NCBI GenBank assembly: GCA_964370405.1 | Contig: CAYJJB010000012.1 | Location: forward strand, 1-32,396 | Reading direction: 5' to 3' | Length of the DNA stretch: 32,396 nt | DNA from: SIG603 sp964370405 | GTDB taxonomy: Bacteria > Bacillota > Clostridia > Oscillospirales > Acutalibacteraceae | Part shown: piece by piece, positions 24,865-32,008 of the stretch | How positions within the stretch are numbered: position 1 is the stretch's first letter | Layout: each line of letters begins with the position of its first letter | Translations under genes and position numbers: made by a program | Notes under the pieces: generated by a model | Told to the model about the DNA's origin: nothing | The model's input: the letters and a program-made list of their open reading frames with translations, nothing else | Databases searched by the model: none

Positions 24865-26941
24865 TATTTTCCTTATCTTCATAACTACAGCCTTCTGTTA
24901 CACAGTAAAGCCCTTTGTTTTTTCCTTTTTTCTGCATTAAAGTCTTACCGCAAACATCGCATTTTTTGTCTGACGGTGGATCCCAAGAAACAAAGTCGCA
25001 TTTTGGATACTCACTGCACCCATAAAACACTCTGCCTCTTTTTGACTTTTTCTCTATTATATTTCCATCACATTTTGGGCATTTGCTACCCGTTTCATTA
25101 ACTATTTTCTTAATGTTTTTACACTCAGGGTAACCTGGGCATGCGATAAATTTACCATATCGCCCAACTTTTACAACCATCATTTTTCCGCATTTATCGC
25201 AAACTATATCAGTTTGGTCTTCTTCAAGCTTAATTTTAACATCTTTTAAGTCTTCTTTAGCCTTACTAACAGTTACTTGGAATGGGTCATAAAAATCGTG
25301 CAAAGTTTTAATCCAGTCAACATCACCACTTTGTACCTTATCAAGCTCAGTTTCAACCTCAGCTGTGAATTTAACATTAACTATCTCAGGAAAACGCTCT
25401 TTCATAAGCTTTGTCATAACTATTCCAAGCTCTGTAGGTTTAAACGCCTTTGCTTCTCTTGTTACATACTCTCTTGATGTAATAGTAGATATTGTTGCAG
25501 CATAAGTTGAAGGTCTTCCTATACCATTTTCCTCAAGAGTTTTAATTAAAGACGCCTCTGTAAAACGTGGAGGTGGCTGAGTGAAGTGCTGATTGCCAAG
25601 TACACTTTTAACTTTAAGCGGCATACCTTCTGAAAGCACAGGTAGGTCTTTTTCTTTTTTCTCTTCCTCGTCTTTACCTTCTTCATAAAGTACAGTATAA
25701 CCATCGAATGCAACGTTAAATCCTGATGCTTTAAAGATATACTCGCCTGCACTTATAGTTGCTTGACTGGTATTTAAGACACAGTTTGCCATTTGGCAAG
25801 CGATAAAGCGCTCCCAAATTAATTTATAAAGCCTGTATTGGTCCTTAGTAAGAGATTTCTCTGCCATTTGAGGTGTAAGAGAAATATTTGTAGGACGTAT
25901 AGCCTCGTGTCCATCTTGAGCTTTTGATCTTGATTTAAATACTCTAGGGCTAGTTGGAAGATATTTATCGCCCCATTTGTTTTGTATGAAATTAACAGCT
26001 TCATTAATGGCTTCACCTGAAATTCTAAGCGAGTCAGTTCTCATATAAGTTATAAGACCCACAGCACCTTGTCCTGCAACTTCAACACCCTCATACAGCT
26101 CTTGTGCAGCTTTCATTGTTCTTCGTGCTTGAAAACCAAGTTTTCTTGAAGCTTCTTGCTGTAAAGTTGATGTTATAAAAGGTGGAGCTGGTTTTTTATT
26201 TCTTTTGCCTTTTTTAAGCTTGTCTATTATAAAGTCGGCCTCTTCTAGCTTTGCTAAAATTTCATCTGCTTGCTCTTTTGTTTCAATCTCAATTTCTCCG
26301 TCTTTATTTCCGTAAAAATTTGCAATAAAGGTTGAGGTTGTTGATTTTGGTTGCAGCTTTGCTTCAATTGTCCAGTATTCTTTTGGAACAAAGGCAAGTA
26401 TAGCCTCTTCACGGTCTACAATTATTCTAACAGCAACAGACTGAACTCTACCTGCAGAAAGACCACGTCTTATAACTTTTGCAAGTAGCGGACTTAATGT
26501 GTAACCCACAAGTCTATCAAGTATTCTTCTTGCTTGTTGCGCATTAACTAAATCTATATCTATGGCTCGTGGGTTTTTCATACCCTCGTTAATTCCATTT
26601 TTTGTCATTTCATTAAAGGTTACACGTTCACAATTTTCAGGGTCTAAACCAAGAATATGTGATAAGTGCCAAGAAATTGCTTCACCCTCTCTATCAGGGT
26701 CAGTTGCAAGCAAGATTTGACTTGCATCAGATGCAGCTTCTTTAAGAGCTGTTACTACCTTTTCTTTTCCTTTAATTATGCTGTATTTTGGTTTAAAATC
26801 GTCTTTAACATCTACACTAAGTCTTGATTTAGGTAAATCTCTTATATGACCTACTGTGGCTATAACATTGTAGTCAGAGCCCAGATATTTCTTAACAGTT
26901 TTCACCTTGGTTGGTGACTCAACTATAACAAGTTTTGACAT
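24857..26941 (-). CDS. topA: DNA topoisomerase I
   Basis: A 694-residue type IA topoisomerase that relaxes negative supercoils. The Toprim domain starts VIVESPTKVKTVKKYLG and includes TDPDREGEAISWHL; the active-site tyrosine is Tyr299 in ITYMRTDSLRIS. Three C-terminal four-cysteine zinc fingers are present (CDKC...CPGYPEC, CPKC...CSEYPKC, CDVC...CVTEGC). The start is taken as ATG 26941 (MSKLVIVES), where family members begin; an in-frame ATG at 26953 is the alternative. Upstream, AAAGGAAA (26968-26975) is separated from the ATGs by a small hairpin. The gap to dprA is 96 bases, the longest in this run, with only weak promoter-like sequence. Confidence 0.97.
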   Translation of the reverse strand: MSKLVIVESPTKVKTVKKYLGSDYNVIATVGHIRDLPKSRLSVDVKDDFKPKYSIIKGKEKVVTALKEAASDASQILLATDPDREGEAISWHLSHILGLDPENCERVTFNEMTKNGINEGMKNPRAIDIDLVNAQQARRILDRLVGYTLSPLLAKVIRRGLSAGRVQSVAVRIIVDREEAILAFVPKEYWTIEAKLQPKSTTSTFIANFYGNKDGEIEIETKEQADEILAKLEEADFIIDKLKKGKRNKKPAPPFITSTLQQEASRKLGFQARRTMKAAQELYEGVEVAGQGAVGLITYMRTDSLRISGEAINEAVNFIQNKWGDKYLPTSPRVFKSRSKAQDGHEAIRPTNISLTPQMAEKSLTKDQYRLYKLIWERFIACQMANCVLNTSQATISAGEYIFKASGFNVAFDGYTVLYEEGKDEEEKKEKDLPVLSEGMPLKVKSVLGNQHFTQPPPRFTEASLIKTLEENGIGRPSTYAATISTITSREYVTREAKAFKPTELGIVMTKLMKERFPEIVNVKFTAEVETELDKVQSGDVDWIKTLHDFYDPFQVTVSKAKEDLKDVKIKLEEDQTDIVCDKCGKMMVVKVGRYGKFIACPGYPECKNIKKIVNETGSKCPKCDGNIIEKKSKRGRVFYGCSEYPKCDFVSWDPPSDKKCDVCGKTLMQKKGKNKGLYCVTEGCSYEDKENNE

Positions 26942-26955
26942 TATTTCACCCATTG

Positions 26956-26968
26956 ACCGCTATGCGGT
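26956..26968 (-). repeat. Small hairpin between SD and start of topA
   Basis: ACCGC, three-base loop, GCGGT. On the minus strand it lies between the purine-rich AAAGGAAA and ATG 26953. Folding it would bring the SD close to that ATG, so it may affect start choice. Only five pairs; it may be chance. Confidence 0.3.
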
Positions 26969-27037
26969 TTCCTTTCGCGAATTATTTTCTTATATTACTA
27001 TAAATAAATTAAAATATAATTCTAAATTAGAAATATA

Positions 27038-28174
27038 TTATTTAAGGGAGTATCTTTGACCCGAATAGGTATTTATTAAATTATAAATTTCAAGCTCGGT
27101 CACTACCGCTAAAATTTTTGATGGTCTTAAATCGGTAAGGCTTACAAGTTGAGAAATATGCATAGGCTGACTTTCTAAATAGCTTAACACATTAATTGCA
27201 TCTATGGATAATTTATCCTTTATCTCTTCTTGAATATTGTTTACAGGCAAATCGTTAATTACAGATGAAGAAACTTTAGCAGTTCTTCTTTTTGTTTTAA
27301 TAATATGCTCATATTCATCCAAAATATCACGTGCGCAGTTTACAGGTTTTGCACCATCTAAAATTAGAGAATTTGGCCCCTGCGCCATAATATTACCTTC
27401 ATCACCTGGCACTGCAAACACATCTCTATTTTGTGCAGTTGCATGACGAACTGTTATCATAGTACCGCTTTTTTGAGAGCACTCAACTACTAAAGTGCCT
27501 TTTGAAAAACCTGACATAAGTCGGTTTCTTATAAGAAATGAACCCTTATTTACCGCTGTATTTACCGGGTATTCACTAATAAGAGCGCCACCTTTTGTTA
27601 CAATTCGCTCTCTTAGCATTTGATTTTCCATAAGATATGGATAATCTATGCCACAGGCTAGTACACAGATGGTAGGAGTTGTGCCGTTTAATGCGCCTCT
27701 ATGTGCTGCGGCATCAATTCCAAGTGCACCGCCACTTACAACATTGACACCAGCCGTTGAGAGTTCATAGGCTAAAGAATTTGTAAGAATTTCAGCTTGT
27801 TTTGTAGGTTTTCTTGTTCCAACTATAGTAATGCTAATACTTTCGTCAAAATCGGGAATTTCACCTTTTACATATAAAACAGCAGGTGGATTTTCAATAT
27901 TCATAAGCATATCAGGGTAATACCTATTATAAGGAGTTATAATATAGTGACCAAGTTTTTCAGCATATTCAATTTCGTCACAAGCGTTTTGTGGTGAAAA
28001 ATTTTTAAGCACGGCAATTTCTTTTCCGTTTATAAAGCTCATGCTTGACCAAAGACCCATGCCACCCTTGTAAAATTCTTCAAGGTTATTAAATTTTTTA
28101 TAAATGTAAAATGGTTTTGGACTACCTGGACCAAAGGCTCTTTGCAGCCACATCCAGAAAATATCTGCTTCCAT
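27038..28174 (-). CDS. dprA: DNA-processing protein DprA
   Basis: A 378-residue DprA/Smf protein, which loads RecA on incoming single-stranded DNA in transformation. The Rossmann-type core is clear: TIVGTRKPT near 115-123, VVSGGALGIDAAAHRGAL, a GTLVVECSQKSGTMITVRHA segment and FAVPGDEGNIMAQGPNSLI. The C-terminal 65 residues form a winged-helix (DML1-like) domain. An N-terminal SAM-like region of about 90 residues precedes the core. SD GGATGGA is upstream of ATG 28174. Follows the methyltransferase gene by 22 bases. Presence of dprA alone does not prove competence. Confidence 0.96.
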   Translation of the reverse strand: MEADIFWMWLQRAFGPGSPKPFYIYKKFNNLEEFYKGGMGLWSSMSFINGKEIAVLKNFSPQNACDEIEYAEKLGHYIITPYNRYYPDMLMNIENPPAVLYVKGEIPDFDESISITIVGTRKPTKQAEILTNSLAYELSTAGVNVVSGGALGIDAAAHRGALNGTTPTICVLACGIDYPYLMENQMLRERIVTKGGALISEYPVNTAVNKGSFLIRNRLMSGFSKGTLVVECSQKSGTMITVRHATAQNRDVFAVPGDEGNIMAQGPNSLILDGAKPVNCARDILDEYEHIIKTKRRTAKVSSSVINDLPVNNIQEEIKDKLSIDAINVLSYLESQPMHISQLVSLTDLRPSKILAVVTELEIYNLINTYSGQRYSLK

Positions 28175-28196
28175 AATTTAATTCCATCCTATACTA

Positions 28197-28964
28197 TTAT
28201 TTTACCATTTCCCACATAATTATTGATGCTGCAGTTGATGCATTTAAAGATTCTGCCCTGCCAAACATCGGTATAGTTAGAGTGCTATCGCAAAGATTTA
28301 TTGCATCAATTGATGCTCCGTTTCCCTCATTGCCTATAACAACAGCGCTGTTTTGCGGGAAATTTAAATTTGTGATTAATGTATTTGCATTTGTTACAAC
28401 TGATGTGAAGATTTTATAATCATTACTTTTAAGAAAAGATACAACGTTTTGTATATTTTCGTAAAATATGATTGGAAGTCTAAACACGGCTCCCATAGTT
28501 CCTCGTACCACTTTTGGCGAGTATGGGTCACAACAGTTTTTGCAAAGTATAAGTGCTTTAATTCCAAGTGCTTCTGCGCACCTCATAATAGTTCCAAGGT
28601 TTGAAGGGTCTTGAACTTCTTCAAGTATTAGTATTTTACCACAGTTATCAAATGATATGTTTGGAATTTGGCATACACAAGAAATTCCCTGTGGATTTTT
28701 TGTACTTGACAAAAGAGAGAAAACATGGTCATCTACAATGTAAGTAAAATCAGCTTTTATAATGTCTATATAGTCCTTATATTTTTCATATGCATTTTGG
28801 GTATAAAACATAGTAGTAATTTTAACATCACTTAAATAAGCATCTCTGCAAAGTCTAGCACCTTCTATAATAAAAGTATTAGTTTCAAGTCTTTTTTGAG
28901 AGCTTTTAAGCAAAGTTGCAGCTTCTTTTATAACTTCATTTTTTCTACTTTTTATATAATTCAC
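28197..28964 (-). CDS. TrmH/SpoU-family RNA 2'-O-methyltransferase (GTG start)
   Basis: A 255-residue SPOUT-class methyltransferase acting on rRNA or tRNA ribose 2'-OH. An N-terminal substrate-binding part (SRKNEVIKEAATLL ... FIIEGARLC) is followed by the knotted domain: motif 1 EEVQDPSNLGTIMRCAEALG, motif 2 IGNEGNGAS, and motif 3 IPMFGRAESLNASTAASI. Exact target is not predictable. The start is placed at GTG 28964: SD AAAAGGGAA (28971-28979) is six bases upstream, and the protein then begins MNYIKSRKNE like relatives. An ATG at 28982 lies upstream of that SD with no SD of its own. It follows rplT across a hairpin. Confidence 0.9.
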   Translation of the reverse strand: MNYIKSRKNEVIKEAATLLKSSQKRLETNTFIIEGARLCRDAYLSDVKITTMFYTQNAYEKYKDYIDIIKADFTYIVDDHVFSLLSSTKNPQGISCVCQIPNISFDNCGKILILEEVQDPSNLGTIMRCAEALGIKALILCKNCCDPYSPKVVRGTMGAVFRLPIIFYENIQNVVSFLKSNDYKIFTSVVTNANTLITNLNFPQNSAVVIGNEGNGASIDAINLCDSTLTIPMFGRAESLNASTAASIIMWEMVK

Positions 28965-28989
28965 AGTATGTTCCCTTTTCATAAAATCA

Positions 28990-29012
28990 GCGCCCGAGTG
29001 AAGCTCGGGCGC
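28990..29012 (-). terminator. GC-rich hairpin between rplT and the methyltransferase gene
   Basis: GCGCCCGAG, five-base loop, CTCGGGCGC: nine perfect pairs. On the minus strand it is followed by TGATTTTA, a weak U tract, so it is probably a leaky terminator or mRNA stabiliser at the end of the infC-rpmI-rplT unit rather than a complete stop. Confidence 0.7.
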
Positions 29013-29028
29013 AAAAATATAGCTTAAA

Positions 29029-29382
29029 TTATAATGCTGCTTTTGCTTGTGCAACTAAACCTGCAAATGCTGTAGCGTCAGAAATAGCAATTTCTGATAG
29101 CATTTTACGATTAAGTGTAACACCTGCTTTTTTTAGCCCGTTCATAAATGTAGAATAGTTCATTCCATTTAATTTGCAAGCTGCAGAAATTCTTGTTATC
29201 CAAAGACGACGGAAATCTCTTTTTCTGTGTTTACGTCCAATATAGGCATAGTTGCCTGATTTCATAACGGCTTGTTTAGCCATTTTGAAATGTTTACTCT
29301 TTGAACCCCAATAACCTTTAGCAAGTTTCAGTATTTTTTTTCTTCTTTTACGGGTCGCAATTGCGCCTTTAATACGTGCCAT
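29029..29382 (-). CDS. rplT: 50S ribosomal protein L20
   Basis: A 117-residue, very basic early-assembly protein of the large subunit, binding 23S rRNA. ARIKGAIATRKRRKKILKLAKGYWGS at the N-terminal extension region and KHRKRDFRRLWITRI are diagnostic. In Firmicutes L20 represses its own operon by binding the infC leader, which is present here. SD GGAGG precedes ATG 29382. Third gene of the infC-rpmI-rplT operon. Confidence 0.98.
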   Translation of the reverse strand: MARIKGAIATRKRRKKILKLAKGYWGSKSKHFKMAKQAVMKSGNYAYIGRKHRKRDFRRLWITRISAACKLNGMNYSTFMNGLKKAGVTLNRKMLSEIAISDATAFAGLVAQAKAAL

Positions 29383-29414
29383 TTATATTTTCCTCCGTTA
29401 CTTATCTAATAATA

Positions 29415-29618
29415 TTATGCGTATGGAAGCATTCTTTTTACAGCTGCAACATTTGTTTTGTCGGCTGTAGTTGTGCCTCTTGCATGACGTTTGCTTTTAC
29501 TTGTTTTTCCATGACCGTTAAGTAGATGTCTTTTATTAGCGTGAGCACGGACCACTTTTCCTTTTTTTGTAAGTTTAAAGCGCTTTTTAGCACCGCTATG
29601 TGTTTTCATTTTTGGCAT
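29415..29618 (-). CDS. rpmI: 50S ribosomal protein L35
   Basis: A 67-residue basic large-subunit protein beginning MPKMKTHSGAKKRFK, with the family segment KRHLLNGHGKTSKSKRHARG. SD AGGAGGAAA precedes ATG 29618. It lies between infC and rplT, with 51 bases to the infC stop and 32 to rplT, the universal order. Confidence 0.98.
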   Translation of the reverse strand: MPKMKTHSGAKKRFKLTKKGKVVRAHANKRHLLNGHGKTSKSKRHARGTTTADKTNVAAVKRMLPYA

Positions 29619-29669
29619 TTCAGTTTCCTCCTATCACTACACTTAAAACAACATTCTCATTACATTTAA

Positions 29670-30188
29670 TTATTTTGAAGGTTTTGGGGCAAGGAACATA
29701 AGCATGCTTCTTCCCTCAAGTTTTGCACCTTTTTCAACATTTGCAACCTCAGCCATTGCTTCTGAAAATTCTGTCATTGTTCTAAGGCCTAGTTCTGGGT
29801 GACCCATCTCTCTACCTCTAAAACGAATGGAAACTTTAACTTTGTTACCATCTTTGATGAATTTTTTAGCTTGATTTGCCTTAGTGTTAAAGTCGTGAGT
29901 GTCGATATTTAAAGAAAGACGAATTTCTTTAACTTCAACTACCTTTTGATTTTTTCTTGCTTCTTTTTCACGTTTTGCAAGCTCGAATTTATATTTACCG
30001 TAGTTTATAATTTTGCACACAGGCGGTGTGGCTTGTGGCGCAATTTTAACTAAGTCTAAATTCTTCTCAAACGCTAAATTCATTGCTTTTTCTAAAGACA
30101 TAATTCCAAGTTGTGAGCCGTCTGAATCGATAACACGAAGTTCTTTATCTCTAATCTCTTCGTTTATCTGTAGTTCTTTGTTGCTAAT
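29670..30188 (-). CDS. infC: Translation initiation factor IF-3 (AUU start)
   Basis: A 172-residue factor that keeps 30S subunits free and checks the start codon and initiator tRNA. The N-domain has LQINEEIRDKELRVID, the linker is KREKEARKNQ, and the C-domain has EIRLSLNIDTHDF and IRFRGREMGHPELG. The start is placed at ATT 30188: SD GGAGGTG (30195-30201) ends six bases upstream, and relatives begin just before INEEIR. The ATG at 30203 overlaps this SD and is not usable with it. AUU is the classic infC start codon through which IF-3 limits its own synthesis. First gene of the operon, preceded by an attenuator leader. Confidence 0.93.
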   Translation of the reverse strand: MSNKELQINEEIRDKELRVIDSDGSQLGIMSLEKAMNLAFEKNLDLVKIAPQATPPVCKIINYGKYKFELAKREKEARKNQKVVEVKEIRLSLNIDTHDFNTKANQAKKFIKDGNKVKVSIRFRGREMGHPELGLRTMTEFSEAMAEVANVEKGAKLEGRSMLMFLAPKPSK

Positions 30189-30203
30189 GTTAAGCACCTC
30201 CAT

Positions 30204-30368
30204 AAAAATATTAGTTGTTTAAATTTTTTCAAAGCAGAAAATAAAAACGGACAGAAAATCTGCCCGTCAATCAACAAAACCATAAAGCCATAGCTTTAGT
30301 AATATTGACCGGTGTCAGATATTTTCACTGCACTGGTGAGAATCTTTTAAGATTCCGCTTTGTTTTAC
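30204..30368 (-). promoter_or_regulatory. infC leader RNA, L20-leader-type attenuator
   Basis: About 165 bases between the predicted transcription start (near 30368) and the SD of infC. A 5' stem-loop GAATCT/AGATTC lies at about 30340-30355. CCGGTCAAT (complement of 30304-30312) can pair with ATTGACGGG (complement of 30263-30271) with one mismatch, and this would use up the 5' arm of the terminator at 30237-30267. The two structures are mutually exclusive, as expected for an attenuator. In Bacillus the corresponding leader is controlled by L20; the match to that RNA family is by position and architecture only. Confidence 0.72.
30237..30267 (-). terminator. Intrinsic terminator (attenuator) in the infC leader
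   Basis: On the minus strand ACGGGCAGA and TCTGTCCGT pair over nine positions (one G-U) around a three-base loop (complement of 30247-30267), followed by TTTTATTTT. It lies about 35 bases before the infC SD, so it would stop transcription before the operon unless the competing helix forms. Confidence 0.88.
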
Positions 30369-30374
30369 CAAAAT

Positions 30375-30403
30375 ATTATATAACAGCATTCTCTGTTTGT
30401 CAA
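30375..30403 (-). promoter_or_regulatory. Consensus sigma-A promoter of infC-rpmI-rplT
   Basis: On the minus strand, perfect -35 TTGACA (complement of 30398-30403), a 17-base spacer and perfect -10 TATAAT (complement of 30375-30380). The strongest promoter in the window; expected for a ribosomal protein operon. Confidence 0.92.
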
Positions 30404-30503
30404 TAGTAAAGTTAAAAAAATTAAATAATATTTTTGTGCCATATTCCGTTTTGGAGTATAGTGCGTATAAATTTAATTTCCATTTGTTATTTAAATATTT
30501 TCC

Positions 30504-30532
30504 TTGACATTGATATATATTAATGCTAAGAT
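30504..30532 (+). promoter_or_regulatory. Promoter of the MATE exporter gene
   Basis: Perfect -35 TTGACA (30504-30509), 17-base spacer, -10 TAAGAT (30527-30532). Transcription should start near 30539. It is divergent from the infC promoter, with about 100 AT-rich bases between the two -35 boxes, in which I see only a weak imperfect hairpin (ATATTCC/GGAGTAT). Confidence 0.8.
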
Positions 30533-30592
30533 TATCTAATGAAAATATCTTACAATAAATAAACCACCTTGTCAAATAAATTGGAGGAAAAA

Positions 30593-31948
30593 ATGTTAAA
30601 AACAATAAGAACCGATAAAGCTTTATTTAAAATGATACTTACCATAGCGATACCTATTGCACTGCAAAACTTAATTTCAACACTTACCCAAATGCTTGAT
30701 ACTATAATGCTTGGAGAGCTTGGAGATATACCTCTTACGGCGTCTTCCCTTGCAAACCAGCCGTTTTTTATCTTTGCACTTTTTATTTTTGGCATGAGCG
30801 GAGGCGCATCTATTCTTACCGCCCAGTACTGGGGCAAAAAAGAACTTGAACCTATAAAAGTAGTTATTGCAACTATTTTAAGAATAGTAAGCGTTGTAGC
30901 GGTGTTACTTACAGTAGTAATATTTATTTTTCCAACGCAAATTATGTCATTGTTTTCATCAGATCCAGCGGTAATTTCGGCAGGACGAGATTATTTACTT
31001 ATTGTTGCACCTATTTATGTCTTTTTTGGCATATCTTGCATACTTACCAGTCTTTTTAGAAGCATAGAGATAGTAAAAATTGCGGTAGTTGCTAATTTAT
31101 CTACACTTATAGTAAATGCAAGTTTAAACTACATACTTATTTTTGGTCATTTCGGCGCACCTGAACTTGGGCTTAAAGGTGCGGCATATGCAACACTTAT
31201 TGCAAGGTTTATAGAGATGTCTGTGGTGCTTATTTATGTCTTCAAAATTGATAAAAAGCTTAAATTTTCACTTAAATGCATATTTAAAAAAGATAAACTG
31301 TTAAATGCAGATTTAAAAAAATACTGCACACCAGTTGTTATTAACGAAATTATTTGGTCTATAGGAATAACCTTACAAACGGCACTTTTTGGGCATATGA
31401 GCACGACGGCTGTGTCGGCAAATACCATAATTGCTGTGGTGCAAAATTTAGCGACCCTTGTAATTTTTGGTATAGCAAATGCGACAGGCGTTATTATAGG
31501 TAAAACCATTGGTGAGGGCAAAATAGAGCTTGCAAAGCAAAGAGGTCGCACTCTCGAAATATTTGCACTTATATTGGGCGTGGCAGCCGCAGGTATTATA
31601 CTCTTATTTAGAGATGTTATGGTAGACTTTTATAATGTTGAAGAAGCGACAAAAGTTTTGGCAAAAGAAATGCTTTTGGTTGCATCAATTGTAATATTCT
31701 TTGTTTCTACAACGGCAATAGCCATAGTAGGAATTTTAAGAGGTGGCGGAGATGCAAAGTATTCCCTTGTGATAGAGCTAATTGCTTTATGGGGATTTTC
31801 TGTGCCACTGGGCTACCTTGCAGGACTGGTATTCCAACTTCCAATAATAGTAGTGTTCCTACTATTTAAATCAGATGAGCTTGTAAAGGCGATACTGTGC
31901 TGGATAAGGCTTGCAGGTGATAAATGGATAAGGTCGGTAACGAGGTAG
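30593..31948 (+). CDS. MATE family efflux transporter
   Basis: A 451-residue inner-membrane exporter with about 12 hydrophobic spans, of the multidrug and toxic compound extrusion family, which uses a sodium or proton gradient. The start of span 1 (IPIALQNLISTLTQMLDTIMLG) is the family hallmark, with FFIFALFIFGMSGGASILTAQYWGKK next and a matching second half (IIAVVQNLATLVIFGIANATGVIIGKTIGEG) giving the usual two-fold repeat. Substrate is unknown. ATG 30593 has SD GGAGGA (30583-30588) five bases upstream; a TTG at 30569 lies before the SD. It is a single gene with its own promoter and terminator. Confidence 0.95.
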   Translation: MLKTIRTDKALFKMILTIAIPIALQNLISTLTQMLDTIMLGELGDIPLTASSLANQPFFIFALFIFGMSGGASILTAQYWGKKELEPIKVVIATILRIVSVVAVLLTVVIFIFPTQIMSLFSSDPAVISAGRDYLLIVAPIYVFFGISCILTSLFRSIEIVKIAVVANLSTLIVNASLNYILIFGHFGAPELGLKGAAYATLIARFIEMSVVLIYVFKIDKKLKFSLKCIFKKDKLLNADLKKYCTPVVINEIIWSIGITLQTALFGHMSTTAVSANTIIAVVQNLATLVIFGIANATGVIIGKTIGEGKIELAKQRGRTLEIFALILGVAAAGIILLFRDVMVDFYNVEEATKVLAKEMLLVASIVIFFVSTTAIAIVGILRGGGDAKYSLVIELIALWGFSVPLGYLAGLVFQLPIIVVFLLFKSDELVKAILCWIRLAGDKWIRSVTR

Positions 31949-31976
31949 TTGATAGTTTAGAGTTGATAATTGATAG

Positions 31977-32008
31977 TGAAAACGGGTGGAAAATTCCACC
32001 CGTTTTTC
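31977..32008. terminator. Bidirectional terminator after the MATE gene
   Basis: AACGGGTGGAA (31981-31991) pairs with TTCCACCCGTT (31994-32004) and TTTT follows; the minus strand likewise has TTTTC after the stem. It separates the MATE gene from the convergent partial gene whose stop codon (32007-32009) touches the hairpin. Confidence 0.92.

Noticed and set aside
30189..30203. ATG start for infC at 30203
   Set aside because: The ATG overlaps the GGAGGTG sequence that is the SD for ATT 30188, and relatives start at the aligned ATT.
30440..30470. Imperfect hairpin between the infC and MATE promoters as a regulatory site
   Set aside because: Seven pairs with a G-T pair in AT-rich DNA are too weak to support without conservation data.
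30315..30605. 96-codon minus-strand open frame across the infC promoter region
   Set aside because: It covers two promoters and part of the leader RNA, has no SD support and no recognisable protein features.
31946..31979. Three TTGATA units before the MATE terminator as a repeat element
   Set aside because: The units are only six bases, irregularly spaced and in AT-rich DNA; no array or mobile-element signature.
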